A stretch of 64,000 nt of DNA from Bdellovibrionaceae bacterium UBA1609 (GTDB lineage Bacteria > Bdellovibrionota > Bdellovibrionia > Bdellovibrionales > UBA1609). Location of the stretch: positions 186,001-250,000 of the forward strand of contig DCMZ01000008.1 of the NCBI GenBank assembly GCA_002321895.1, read 5' to 3'. The notes under the pieces were generated by a model, which saw only the letters and a program-made list of their open reading frames with translations, was not told the DNA's origin and did no database searches. A program made the position numbers and the translations under genes. Positions 52,626 through 61,724 of this stretch are shown piece after piece (the first letter of the stretch is position 1; every line of letters begins with the position of its first letter).

Positions 52626-53435
52626 ATGAGTTCTAATGGTATCTATACAGCTTTAAGTGGGGCGGTGGCGCAAAGTCAGCGCATGGACACCATAGCTAAC
52701 AATATTGCCAACTCGAATACGACGGCATTTAAAAAGGACCAACAGACATTCTATGAATATGTGACCGCCAACGAAAAACCCCCAGATGTAATTCAAGTTC
52801 CTCGAGTTCCAGCATCTATTGAGAGCTTCTATGACATGCAAGGTGGTGATCGCGGTTATGTAGATTCATCCGGAACCTATACGGATCACTCACAGGGGCA
52901 GCTGAAGAAGACGGGGAACAAACTAGATGTGGCTCTAGAAGGTAAAGGACTTTTCGAAGTTCTCACTCCTCAAGGTGTGCAATATACGCGAAATGGTTCT
53001 TTTAAAATCGATAATCAAGGTCGATTGGTCACAAAACATGGATTCCCGGTGCTAATGGCTGGAGCGGCTCCACCTGAAACTCGAACACTTAATTTGGAAA
53101 ATCAGAATGTAATAGTCTCCTATACGGGCGAGATCTACCAAGGGAATGAAAACCTGGGAAAGATCTCTGTTGTAGAGGTGCAGAATGCGGATGCACTTAA
53201 GAAACAAGGCGCTTCATACTTTGCTGTAAAAGAAAACTTTGCAGTGCAAACACAAAATGCAGAGGCGGCCAGACTCCACCAAGGGTTTGTAGAGGGATCG
53301 AATGTAAATATCGTCCAAGAGATGACAGATATGATTTCGGCATCGAGAGCCTTTGAGAGTGCTCAAAAAGCCATTCGAGCCTTTGATATGATTGATCAGA
53401 AGTTAATGAATGATGTTCCCAAGGCGGGCTACTAA
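52626..53435 (+). CDS. flgF: Flagellar basal-body rod protein FlgF
   Basis: The 269-residue protein starts with G-I-Y-T-A-L-S-G-A-V-A-Q and N-N-I-A-N-S-N-T-T-A-F-K-K, the N-terminal rod/hook signature, and ends with the matching C-terminal motif (M-T-D-M-I-S-A-S-R-A-F-E). The middle region is shorter than in FlgG. It forms the proximal-distal rod junction and is exported by the flagellar type III system. It is the first gene of the cluster, behind the sigma-54-like site, with an AAGGAAG ribosome binding site. Confidence 0.93.
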   Translation: MSSNGIYTALSGAVAQSQRMDTIANNIANSNTTAFKKDQQTFYEYVTANEKPPDVIQVPRVPASIESFYDMQGGDRGYVDSSGTYTDHSQGQLKKTGNKLDVALEGKGLFEVLTPQGVQYTRNGSFKIDNQGRLVTKHGFPVLMAGAAPPETRTLNLENQNVIVSYTGEIYQGNENLGKISVVEVQNADALKKQGASYFAVKENFAVQTQNAEAARLHQGFVEGSNVNIVQEMTDMISASRAFESAQKAIRAFDMIDQKLMNDVPKAGY

Positions 53436-53452
53436 TAACGGGTGAGGGTTAA

Positions 53453-54238
53453 ATGCTAAAATCTCTAAATACAGCGGCGACAGGAATGCAAGCACAACAA
53501 TCCAATATGGATGTGATTGCCAACAATATCGCTAACTCATCAACGACAGGTTTTAAAAAGGCAAGAGCTGAGTTCGAAGACCTGCTCTATCATACAGAAA
53601 AAGAACCAGGCGCTGCCACGGGGTTAAATTCAGTTTCTCCAACAGGTGTGCAAATAGGTAGTGGAGTTAAGACTGCTGCTGTGAATAAGGATTTCATTCA
53701 AGGTTCTACACAAGTGACAAAAAACCCATTTGATATGGAGATTCAAGGGCCGGGATTTTTCCCCATCCAGCTTCCCAATGGACAAATTGGATACACGAGA
53801 GATGGGACTTTTAAAAAAGGACCAGGGGGAGCTTTGGTCAATAAAAATGGAAATTTGCTTCAGCCAGAGATCGTAATCCCTCCAGATGCTGTGGGTGTTG
53901 AAATTGGTCAAAATGGAACTGTGCAAGTGATTACGGGTTTGACTGGTGGGCCACAAAATGTCGGACAGGTTCAGCTGGTGAATTTTATAAATCCAGCCGG
54001 TCTTAAAAGTATCGGAAACAATTTATTTGTACCCTCCCAATCCAGCGGGGTTCCACAGCAGGGAGCTCCCGGACAAAATGGACTGGGATACATAGCTCAA
54101 GGACAGTTGGAAAGATCCAATGTCAATATAGTAGATGAAATGGTGAACATGATATCCGCGCAAAGATCCTATGAAACAAACTCTAAAGTGATTCAGGCGT
54201 CAGATCAAATGTTACAGCAGATTAACAATTTAAGGTAA
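53453..54238 (+). CDS. flgG: Flagellar distal rod protein FlgG
   Basis: The 261-residue protein has L-K-S-L-N-T-A-A-T-G-M-Q-A-Q-Q at the start, N-N-I-A-N-S-S-T-T-G-F-K-K, the middle Q-G-P-G-F-F-P-I-Q-L segment and the closing M-I-S-A-Q-R-S-Y-E-T-N-S-K. It builds the distal rod that spans the periplasm. It begins 17 bases after flgF. Confidence 0.96.
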   Translation: MLKSLNTAATGMQAQQSNMDVIANNIANSSTTGFKKARAEFEDLLYHTEKEPGAATGLNSVSPTGVQIGSGVKTAAVNKDFIQGSTQVTKNPFDMEIQGPGFFPIQLPNGQIGYTRDGTFKKGPGGALVNKNGNLLQPEIVIPPDAVGVEIGQNGTVQVITGLTGGPQNVGQVQLVNFINPAGLKSIGNNLFVPSQSSGVPQQGAPGQNGLGYIAQGQLERSNVNIVDEMVNMISAQRSYETNSKVIQASDQMLQQINNLR

Positions 54239-54246
54239 TTGCAGTT

Positions 54247-55179
54247 ATGAAGATCTTGGGGATAATTTATATTTTAATACTTTCTTTGCCGGTGCTTTCC
54301 AGTGAAACACCGACCGTCCGAGTTTTGTCGAAGAAGACAATAAACTCGGGAACAAAAGTATTTTTAAAAGACCTCATACAAACCGCTGGATTGACGGGAA
54401 AGACCGTACAGGAGTTGAATCGCATCACTTTGGGGGATACTCCGAGCAAAGGTGAAACGAGAATTTATTCGGCCAAGGCCATCTCTCAGATACTTAGGAG
54501 AGCCATTAAAGATCGTGGTGTTCGATATATAATTCCCACCAAAGTGACAATAGATAACCCGTCACACCTTATCACTCGTCAAGAAGTGGAAGGGCAGATT
54601 AAGAAGGTGTGGAAGACTCTATGTAGTGAATGTAGCATTCTCCTTGATGATCTCTCTATGCCTCTCATCGCGGAAAGTATTGAGAAATGGAAACTGGGTA
54701 GTATCACCACTCTACCAAAAGGTAACTTTTCTTATCCCATTTATGTTTCGAGTGTGAACGACCAGAAACGAACTTACTGGATACAGGGGCGAGCGAAGAT
54801 AATGCGCAGAGTTCCAGTGATGAGCCAAGTGGTGCATGTGGGGGAGCGACTGACCAAGTCTCATTTTTCCTATGAGATGAGAGAGGTCACATACTTACAA
54901 AAGGGCATCCCTCAGGAGAAAGATATTTTGGGTCGACAGTTAAGAGTTTCACTTCGAGCCAATGACATTTTATGGTTGGAGAACATCGCCCGAGAAAAGG
55001 CCCTAGCAAGAGGGCAGTCCGTAAAGGTGATAAGTCGCAGTCAAGGCTTTGAGATCTCTATTTTCGCTACAGCCGAACAGGACGGGTATCTCGGAGATAA
55101 TGTGAAACTGAAAAATGAAATTTCAAAACAGGTTATATTCGGGAAAGTGATAGGGCCATCGCAGGTGGAGATGTTATGA
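54247..55179 (+). CDS. flgA: Flagella basal body P-ring formation protein FlgA
   Basis: The 310-residue protein has a signal peptide (L-S-L-P-V-L-S-S) and ends with the conserved FlgA/SAF domain, including Q-S-V-K-V-I-S-R-S-Q-G and a D-G-Y-L-G-D-N-V-K-L-K-N segment. It is a periplasmic chaperone for FlgI. It is longer than E. coli FlgA because of an N-terminal extension. The flgH start overlaps its stop. Confidence 0.92.
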   Translation: MKILGIIYILILSLPVLSSETPTVRVLSKKTINSGTKVFLKDLIQTAGLTGKTVQELNRITLGDTPSKGETRIYSAKAISQILRRAIKDRGVRYIIPTKVTIDNPSHLITRQEVEGQIKKVWKTLCSECSILLDDLSMPLIAESIEKWKLGSITTLPKGNFSYPIYVSSVNDQKRTYWIQGRAKIMRRVPVMSQVVHVGERLTKSHFSYEMREVTYLQKGIPQEKDILGRQLRVSLRANDILWLENIAREKALARGQSVKVISRSQGFEISIFATAEQDGYLGDNVKLKNEISKQVIFGKVIGPSQVEML

Positions 55180-55928
55180 AGTATTTAGTTTTGATCTCTG
55201 TGGCTTTATTCTTTCTTACCGGCTGTTCTGGTTTTGGAAAAAAACTAAAATCCTGGATTCAGGATGACAAGCCTCAAGCTCAGCAGTTACAGCAGAAGTC
55301 CGCAGCTCCATCGGTGAGCTTTAATCAACAGCCTTATATGGATCCGGGGCCAAGACGGCAATACAAGCGCCAAACTCGAGAAACCTTAGAAAATGAATCT
55401 CGACTGGATGATCGTACGAATTCGCTTTGGGTTATGGAAGGGCAAGGAGCCTACTTATTTTCACAGAATATTGTTCGTATGATTGGCGATGCCCTAAGTG
55501 TCCAGCTCGATGGTGAGCCAAAGACCCAATTGGAATCAAAGGCAAAGGTCATAAAAGATCTGGTCAAAAAAATCGAGGCTAGAAAAGCGGCAAAAGCGAG
55601 AAGACTAGCTAGTAAAACTAATGGCAAAGAGGACAGTAAGAAGTCTGAATCGGGAGCGGCAGCCAATGCCCCAGGCAACAATGGCCCAGATGACGAAGAC
55701 ATCTTAAACGTAAAGTCCATTCCTACACGTATTGTAGAGCGCATGGTGGATGGAAATTATCGAGTCAAAGGTTCGCAACCCTTTATGATTGATAAGTATC
55801 AATACAAAGTCATTGTAACTGGAATCATTAGATCTGAAGACTTTAACTCAGAGGGTGTGAGCGCAACAAAGTTGCTGGATCCAAACTTTGACATTGTTAG
55901 TGCAAGAAAGAATATGGCGGAAATGTGA
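55176..55928 (+). CDS. flgH: Flagellar L-ring protein FlgH
   Basis: The 250-residue lipoprotein has a lipobox L-T-G-C-S. The L-ring core is L-W-V-M-E-G-Q-G-A-Y-L-F near residue 87 and R-M-I-G-D-A-L-S-V-Q. A Lys/Ala/Ser-rich insertion lies near residues 125-170. The C-terminus has the V-I-V-T-G-I-I-R-S-E-D segment. It forms the outer-membrane ring bushing for the rod. It overlaps flgA by four bases (ATGA type). Confidence 0.93.
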   Translation: MKYLVLISVALFFLTGCSGFGKKLKSWIQDDKPQAQQLQQKSAAPSVSFNQQPYMDPGPRRQYKRQTRETLENESRLDDRTNSLWVMEGQGAYLFSQNIVRMIGDALSVQLDGEPKTQLESKAKVIKDLVKKIEARKAAKARRLASKTNGKEDSKKSESGAAANAPGNNGPDDEDILNVKSIPTRIVERMVDGNYRVKGSQPFMIDKYQYKVIVTGIIRSEDFNSEGVSATKLLDPNFDIVSARKNMAEM

Positions 55929-56935
55929 AAAAGATAGATTTTAAAATTATAAGTTTCTTTGTGTTCATATTTTTATTGGTGGAGTCCGCATTTGCGGCTC
56001 GGTTAAAAGATATTGCTAACATACGCGGGGTTAGAACCAACCAACTTGTGGGCTACGGAATAGTTGTTGGTTTAAATGGGACTGGGGACAGTAAAGCGGA
56101 GTTCACCAATAAGAGTATTAGTCGAATGCTAGATAAATTGGGTATGAAGGTGACGGGTGACGACGTATCGTCAAAAAACGTTGCCGCGGTAGTGATAACA
56201 GCGAATCTTCCGGCTTTTGCTAGGGCGGGTAACCCCATAGACATAACAGTGAATGCCATCGGTGATGCTTCAAGTTTAAAGGGTGGAACTCTCGTACAGA
56301 CTCCATTGAGAGCCGCTGATCAGCAGATCTATGCGGTGGCGCAAGGTTCAGTATTGGTGGGTCATGCACAGGGAGGCGTACACGAGACTGTTGGTAGAAT
56401 GCCAAATGGAGCTATCGTTGAGAGAGATGTGGGTGGAGATTTCTCAAACCGTAGAATGTTTAGAATCACTTTGCATAACTCGGACTTCACAACCGCTGCG
56501 AGAGTCGTAAAGCGGATAAATATGGAATTAGCAGGTAAGTATGCTTCGGCAAAGGACGCCTCTACGGTAGATCTTATGTCTCCTCCTTCTTATGAAGGCA
56601 AAGGGGTCGAGCTCCTGGCAATGATTGAATCGATTGAAGTGAATCCGGACACAAACGCCAAAGTTGTAGTGAATGAAAAAACAGGCACAGTTGTTATCGG
56701 TCACAGGGTGAAAGTCCTGCCTGTAGCCATAACACATGGCAACCTCTCTCTAAAAGTCGGTGCCGGAGGGAAGAAGAAAGATGGCGATAAAATTATGAAT
56801 TTGAAGTCGACTGCAAACGTGGGTGAACTTGTCAAGGCTATGAATAGTCTAGGAGTCAGTCCGAAAGACCTGATCACAATACTCCAAAGTATTAAAGCAG
56901 CTGGAGCTTTGCAGGGGGAAATTGAAATTTTATGA
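55925..56935 (+). CDS. flgI: Flagellar P-ring protein FlgI
   Basis: The 336-residue protein has a signal peptide, then A-R-L-K-D-I-A-N-I-R-G-V-R and G-Y-G-I-V-V-G-L-N-G-T-G-D-S, the FlgI hallmark. Further motifs are N-V-A-A-V-V-I-T-A and the closing A-A-G-A-L-Q-G-E-I-E. It forms the ring in the peptidoglycan layer with FlgA help. Its start overlaps flgH and its end overlaps the small ORF at 56932 by four bases. Confidence 0.97.
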   Translation: MKKIDFKIISFFVFIFLLVESAFAARLKDIANIRGVRTNQLVGYGIVVGLNGTGDSKAEFTNKSISRMLDKLGMKVTGDDVSSKNVAAVVITANLPAFARAGNPIDITVNAIGDASSLKGGTLVQTPLRAADQQIYAVAQGSVLVGHAQGGVHETVGRMPNGAIVERDVGGDFSNRRMFRITLHNSDFTTAARVVKRINMELAGKYASAKDASTVDLMSPPSYEGKGVELLAMIESIEVNPDTNAKVVVNEKTGTVVIGHRVKVLPVAITHGNLSLKVGAGGKKKDGDKIMNLKSTANVGELVKAMNSLGVSPKDLITILQSIKAAGALQGEIEIL

Positions 56936-57249
56936 AAAGTTCTTTTAGAGAATTTGATTTTAATTATAAACTGTATTTAAGAGGTGCAGACACATGGACG
57001 TGTCGGCCTTTAGGGAAAGGTGAGTTAGAGAGCGATAACCACGGAAGGTCAAGAGATACCAGTTTCTCGCAGGAAACGGTAAAGGGAAAAGTTCAGTGGC
57101 AATCAAGGATTGAATGCCGACCGGCTTTACTCAAAGTGCAGGATGCACGAGGGTTTCTGACTCATCTTCCCCTTTTTTTTCAAGGTTTAAGAAAAGACTC
57201 TAAAAGCAATCATACAAAAGAATGCCTAGCCGAGTTCAGTTATGAGTAA
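56932..57249 (+). CDS. Small ORF coupled between flgI and flgJ, function unknown
   Basis: The 105-residue frame begins with an ATGA overlap with flgI and ends eight bases inside flgJ. The operon is otherwise gapless here, so translation coupling argues it is real. The predicted protein has no signal peptide or membrane segment, is basic, and has two Cys-R-P segments (T-C-R-P-L and E-C-R-P-A). No family is recognised. The alternative is that it is a non-coding spacer with an open frame by chance. Confidence 0.55.
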   Translation: MKSSFREFDFNYKLYLRGADTWTCRPLGKGELESDNHGRSRDTSFSQETVKGKVQWQSRIECRPALLKVQDARGFLTHLPLFFQGLRKDSKSNHTKECLAEFSYE

Positions 57250-57958
57250 GTCCATCGCCTTACCTCAGCGGCATATGGCTCTACAGCCGAAACAAGAAGA
57301 TCTTGCAAAACAGAGAGCGGCCACAGAAGCACGACTGCGTCAGGCCTCTCAGATGTACGAACAACGTTTTTTAAATTCACTCGTAAAGCAGATGCGCCGA
57401 ACGGTGCCAGAAAGTGATCTTGTAAAGAAGAATTTCGCTCAACAAATCTATGAGCAAAAAATGGATGAAAACACCGTAGAGAAATGGACCAACAAGGGCG
57501 GTATCGGTTTAGCGGATCTTATATACAATCAGATGCATGAGAAGATGTACCCTAAACATATGGGGCGCGCACAGGGACCCGTTCCCATAGAAAAACCAGC
57601 GCCGATGGGAATAGAAAAGGAACAAGAACCAGCCTTTAAAATTATTAAACCACCAGAGGGAAGTGCTGAGGATCCAACGGAAACCAGTTTTATTTTCCAA
57701 AAGATTCAAACCACTCCGGGATCGACTCCTGTAAGTTCTCCATGGAAGGGCACAGTTACAAATCTTGTACCCTCTACGGACCAACAGTTAGGTTTAATCA
57801 CAATTCAGCATGAACATGGACTTGAGTCGAAGATTTCTCATAGAGGTGGAATAGATTCGAATACAGTTGTGGGGGCACAAGTCGAAGCTGGACAGAAAAT
57901 AGGTGAATGGCCAGACTCGTCTAATAGCTTGTATTGGAAGGTACGGTTAAAGTCCTAA
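57242..57958 (+). CDS. flgJ: FlgJ-type rod-binding protein fused to a degenerate M23-like domain
   Basis: Residues 25-110 match the FlgJ rod-binding domain (Y-E-Q-R-F-L-N-S-L-V-K-Q-M-R, then G-G-I-G-L-A-D). The muramidase domain of enterobacterial FlgJ is absent. Instead residues 155-238 resemble an M23/lysostaphin-type barrel (S-P-W-K-G-T-V-T-N-L, I-T-I-Q-H-E-H-G-L, V-E-A-G-Q-K-I-G-E), but the first H-x3-D and the final H-x-H zinc ligands are missing. It probably binds rather than cuts peptidoglycan while capping the rod. It starts within the end of the previous ORF. Confidence 0.8.
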   Translation: MSKSIALPQRHMALQPKQEDLAKQRAATEARLRQASQMYEQRFLNSLVKQMRRTVPESDLVKKNFAQQIYEQKMDENTVEKWTNKGGIGLADLIYNQMHEKMYPKHMGRAQGPVPIEKPAPMGIEKEQEPAFKIIKPPEGSAEDPTETSFIFQKIQTTPGSTPVSSPWKGTVTNLVPSTDQQLGLITIQHEHGLESKISHRGGIDSNTVVGAQVEAGQKIGEWPDSSNSLYWKVRLKS

Positions 57959-58049
57959 AACGCTTGTATATCGTGCATTTGCGGGGAAATCTTTGTTGAA
58001 AATTGTGCCAATATGATACACTAGAGGGTGTATACCACCGGAGGGTAAA

Positions 58050-58364
58050 ATGAAAGTAACAGGTAGCAATTTAAATAAAACATTGGCGAGTGGACTTGAA
58101 GGCGCAAAGTCTGACAAAGTTACAAAGTCATCGGATCAAAAGCCTGGTAAATCCTCTGCGGGTCAGATTGAAGCCGCGACAAAATTAAATCTCTCTCAAA
58201 AAGCGCAGCAGATGCAAAAAGCGAAAGAGATTGCGAGTAGAGATTTGGATGGCGTTGATGAAGCGAAAGTGGCCAAGTTCCAAAATTTAATTGATTCGGG
58301 AAAATATAAAGTAGATGCCGAAGCTGTGGCGGATCGTTTGGTCGACGAGCACCTACTGTCGTAA
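58050..58364 (+). CDS. flgM: Anti-sigma-28 factor FlgM
   Basis: The 104-residue, mostly disordered protein has the FlgM C-terminal outline: E-A-K-V-A-K-F-Q-N-L-I-D-S-G-K-Y-K-V and a final A-D-R-L-V-D-E-H-L-L. FlgM holds sigma-28 inactive until it is secreted through the completed hook. It sits between flgJ and flgN, as is usual. A GGAGGG site precedes the ATG. Confidence 0.88.
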   Translation: MKVTGSNLNKTLASGLEGAKSDKVTKSSDQKPGKSSAGQIEAATKLNLSQKAQQMQKAKEIASRDLDGVDEAKVAKFQNLIDSGKYKVDAEAVADRLVDEHLLS

Positions 58365-58385
58365 CCCAAGGATTGGGAGTGAATT

Positions 58386-58901
58386 ATGAATGATCGTTCA
58401 AAAGAGATATTTTCTAAACTTGAAGAAAACATTCAATCTATCGTTAAGGTCTATAGAGTTCTTTTAGAAGTTGTCCGTAAGGAAAAGGAAATTTTAATTT
58501 CATCGGACATAGATGCTCTCAATGAAAACAATATAGCTAAAGAAAAGTTGCTGGTACAAGTCAGTAGATATGAGAAGGAACGCAGCCTTCTAGTTCAAGA
58601 TATGGCTGAAGCTTTAAATATGAAGGTGGCTGAGCCGAAAATGTTGGACCTAGCCAAAGAAGTGGATTTTGCCACTGGAGATAGAATACGTAACCTACAT
58701 TCAGTATTAGTTTTGTTGCTTAAGCGGGTTAAAGAAACCAACGAGCAAAATGAGGTATTGGTGCAATCGGCACTTAAGAGTGTGCAAGGCGCAATGAACT
58801 CAATTAAAGAAAATTTAGTGGATCAAACCACATATAAAGAAAAAGGAAAGATTGAAAAGCAAGCGACTCTTAAGGGTCGCCTCGTCAGTCGAGAGGTATA
58901 A
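58386..58901 (+). CDS. flgN: Flagellar export chaperone FlgN
   Basis: The 171-residue protein is helical and charged, with the FlgN pattern of an N-terminal heptad region (L-E-E-N-I-Q-S-I-V-K-V-Y-R-V-L-L) followed by E-K-L-L-V-Q-V. FlgN binds FlgK and FlgL for export. Its position directly before flgK and flgL supports the call. Confidence 0.82.
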   Translation: MNDRSKEIFSKLEENIQSIVKVYRVLLEVVRKEKEILISSDIDALNENNIAKEKLLVQVSRYEKERSLLVQDMAEALNMKVAEPKMLDLAKEVDFATGDRIRNLHSVLVLLLKRVKETNEQNEVLVQSALKSVQGAMNSIKENLVDQTTYKEKGKIEKQATLKGRLVSREV

Positions 58902-58954
58902 TTACCGTTTATTGGGGATAGGATGTTCCCAGTGACGAAAGGCAGGAAGCTAAC

Positions 58955-60373
58955 ATGTCCAAGATTAATTCCATGATGGATATTGGTCGTCGTTCTATGC
59001 AGAATAGTTCGACGGGTTTGCAGACTGTCGGTCATAATATTGCCAATAAAAATACAGAGGGATACAGCCGTCAACGTGTTGATTTTCAAACCAACGAGCC
59101 AGTTGGATTTGGAAAGCATCGGATCGGCATGGGGGCTCGTCCGGGCGCCGTGAATCGTATAAGTAACCCTTACCTTGAACGCCAGCTCGAAAAAGAAGGT
59201 GGAGAATTAGGTTACTCAGAGGCAAAAGCAGAAGCCATGAGTAAAATTGAACAAGTTTATAATGAACAGGTGAATAAGGGTCTCAATAAATACATGGGAG
59301 AATTTTTTAATTCTTTTAGAGAGTTGTCCAATAACCCTGAATCATTGGCGTCTAGAACTTTAGTTAAAGAGAGTGCGGACTTCCTAGCAAAAGACTTTAA
59401 ACGCGTGGATGACCAGCTTCAGGATGTACAGAAAGATGTAGACTATCAACTGGCGGCTCATGTTGAAGAAGTGAATAATATTACTGCTGAAATAGCCGAC
59501 CTGAATGAAAAGGTTCAGGTGGTCACCCTTCAAGGGGGAGCCGCTAATGATGAGCGGGACCGTCGAGACTTACTCGTTAAGAAGTTATCGTCGTTAGTTA
59601 ATATTCGGTATGCGGAAAATAATGAAGGACATTTAAATGTAACCGCAGGGGATTCCGCTGTTCTTGTCAGTGGTTATTCTCATCGTAAATTGTCTGTGGG
59701 TTCCTCTTCAGGGAGAGAAGGCAAGCGAGAGGGAAACTTTGATGTTTACTATCACCCTACGGAAAGCTCAAAGCCGGTCACAGTGACCAGTCAAATGCGT
59801 GGTGGTCGAATGGGCGCTCTCATAGAAGTGAGAGATCAAGTGGTTAATGAGTTCCGCAATAAAGTGGATACCATGGCTTACTCGATCACTAAATCCATAA
59901 ACAGAGCTCATAGCATGGGTTATGACAGAAACAATGTTAAAGGGAAGAACCTATTTGAGGACAATGGGCGGGTCGAGAATGCGGCTCAAAATATGATGGT
60001 GAATAAAGAAATCATGCGAGACGTGAGTAAAATTGTGGCCGCAGCTGAACCTAACGCTCCTGCAGACAACCGAGTGGCCAATGTTTTGTCCTCATTGCAA
60101 TATCAGAAGACCATGGATGATTTTGATTTTGATGAGTTTTACAATTCGATGGTCGGGCAAGTGGGTATTATGACTGCTAAAGCTATGAATGCGGAAAACT
60201 CTCAGTCTGACATTGTGAAGCAGCTCAATAATTTAAGAGAGTCAGTCAGTGGTGTTAGTCTTGATGAGGAAACCACGAAGATGATTGAATTCCAAAAGGC
60301 ATTTGATGCATCGGCCAGGTTGATTACAACGGCCGATGAAATGATGGATACAGTGTTGAGTTTAAAGAGGTAG
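58955..60373 (+). CDS. flgK: Flagellar hook-associated protein 1 FlgK
   Basis: The 472-residue protein starts with M-D-I-G-R-R-S-M-Q-N-S-S-T-G-L and G-H-N-I-A-N-K-N-T-E-G-Y-S-R-Q-R, and ends with M-I-E-F-Q-K-A-F-D-A-S-A-R, both FlgK signatures. It is shorter than E. coli FlgK (about 547), with a small variable middle. It forms the hook-filament junction. Confidence 0.94.
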   Translation: MSKINSMMDIGRRSMQNSSTGLQTVGHNIANKNTEGYSRQRVDFQTNEPVGFGKHRIGMGARPGAVNRISNPYLERQLEKEGGELGYSEAKAEAMSKIEQVYNEQVNKGLNKYMGEFFNSFRELSNNPESLASRTLVKESADFLAKDFKRVDDQLQDVQKDVDYQLAAHVEEVNNITAEIADLNEKVQVVTLQGGAANDERDRRDLLVKKLSSLVNIRYAENNEGHLNVTAGDSAVLVSGYSHRKLSVGSSSGREGKREGNFDVYYHPTESSKPVTVTSQMRGGRMGALIEVRDQVVNEFRNKVDTMAYSITKSINRAHSMGYDRNNVKGKNLFEDNGRVENAAQNMMVNKEIMRDVSKIVAAAEPNAPADNRVANVLSSLQYQKTMDDFDFDEFYNSMVGQVGIMTAKAMNAENSQSDIVKQLNNLRESVSGVSLDEETTKMIEFQKAFDASARLITTADEMMDTVLSLKR

Positions 60374-60381
60374 ATGGGTAG

Positions 60382-61503
60382 ATGCGCGTATCAGATAACA
60401 TGAAATTTGAACAAGTCCGATCGAATGTGAATAAAAATCGATCGGAAATGTCTGAGTTGCAGAACAATGCGGCCACTCAAAAGCGTGTGACCAAACCCTC
60501 TGACGACCCCGTTGCTGCGGCTCGTGTTCTAACCAGTCGAGTGGATGTTCAGGGGCAAGATCAGTACATGAAGTCTACAAACTATGCCAAGTCGTTTTTA
60601 GAGTTTACAGATCAGTCACTGGGGGATCTATCCGATTTACTGGTTCGTGCTAAAGAGCTGGCGTTGGGGCAGTCCAGTGATGGTTCGGCCAATGAGCAGT
60701 CTCGTCGTGTTGTCGGAACGGAAGTGGAGCAGTTGTATAATCAGATGGTCCATATAGGAAACCGAAAACATGGAGATCGATTTATTTTTGGGGGGTTTAA
60801 AACCACGCAAGCACCATTTAACATTGAAGGGAATTACCAAGGAGATGGTGGTGAAATGCTTATCCACGTGGATAAAGATTCCTTTGTTTCCATGAACGTT
60901 CCCGGTAATAAAGTCTTCTTAGGAGAAACACTTTCCACTGATGGAATTAGCCATGCTACAGCCATACAGCCTCGTACTGTTGAGGAGCTGCAAGAGGCGT
61001 TAGAGGCTGAAAAGCAAAATAAGGCTGATGGAGATAAAAGTAATCATAATGGAGATCCAGCTCATCGCAGAGAAGATGGCCCTAATGATAGGGATGTACC
61101 CGTAAGAGGGTTAGCTTCCGTCGATGAACCGGAGTATTATTCCGAGCCTCCTGTAGAGGAGTCCCGTGGACGTAATATTTTTAATGTGGTGAAGAATTTA
61201 GAGATTAGTCTCATGGCTAACGATAAATCTGGGATTCAAGAGTCTTTGGACGAATTAGATACGGCCATGGATCAGGTGGTTTTGGCTCGAGCACAAGTGG
61301 GTGCTCGTTCGAAAGCTCTTGAAAATTCAAACTTATCTCTACAAAAAGCAAAGGTAGATACCATGGGAGCGATTTCTCAGTTGGAGGATGCCGACCTTTA
61401 TCATGTTGTCAGTGATATGAATAAGAATGAAACAGCACTCAAAGCGACTATGCAGGCGTCAGGAAAACTCATCCAGCCGTCATTGATGGATTTTCTCCGA
61501 TAA
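60382..61503 (+). CDS. flgL: Flagellar hook-associated protein 3 FlgL
   Basis: The 373-residue protein has the flagellin-like N-terminus (K-R-V-T-K-P-S-D-D-P-V-A-A) and C-terminus (R-S-K-A-L-E-N-S-N, with D-A-D-L following). An acidic/Asn-rich insertion lies near residues 205-255. With FlgK it joins hook and filament. It begins eight bases after flgK. A hairpin (CTCCGCT-TTC-AGCGGAG, 61521-61537) lies downstream. Confidence 0.93.
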   Translation: MRVSDNMKFEQVRSNVNKNRSEMSELQNNAATQKRVTKPSDDPVAAARVLTSRVDVQGQDQYMKSTNYAKSFLEFTDQSLGDLSDLLVRAKELALGQSSDGSANEQSRRVVGTEVEQLYNQMVHIGNRKHGDRFIFGGFKTTQAPFNIEGNYQGDGGEMLIHVDKDSFVSMNVPGNKVFLGETLSTDGISHATAIQPRTVEELQEALEAEKQNKADGDKSNHNGDPAHRREDGPNDRDVPVRGLASVDEPEYYSEPPVEESRGRNIFNVVKNLEISLMANDKSGIQESLDELDTAMDQVVLARAQVGARSKALENSNLSLQKAKVDTMGAISQLEDADLYHVVSDMNKNETALKATMQASGKLIQPSLMDFLR

Positions 61504-61636
61504 GACAACTGTTTAAAAAGCTCCGCTTTCAGCGGAGAACTTATTCCAAAGATTAAAATATGGCTCAGTTTTAGAAGGAAAATCATCGGCTTTAGGCTAG
61601 AAAGATTTTCCAATTAAAGGCCTATATTTAGTGTTA

Positions 61637-61661
61637 AACCCCTGCTTCAAGGGGTTTTTTT
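61637..61661 (+). terminator. Intrinsic terminator between flgL and csrA
   Basis: AACCCCT and AGGGGTT form a 7-bp stem with a six-base loop and a run of seven Ts. A TTGACA box at 61671-61676 downstream could be a -35 element for csrA. Confidence 0.88.
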
Positions 61662-61724
61662 AACGCCATCTTGACATTCATCTAGGGAAATAATAGCTAA
61701 TGCACAGCTGATTCTTAGCCGTTA

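Noticed and set aside
58016..58033. Short ATACAC / GTGTAT inverted repeat upstream of flgM
   Set aside because: Only six bases per arm and next to the ribosome binding site; too short to claim an operator. A sigma-28-type promoter was looked for and not seen.
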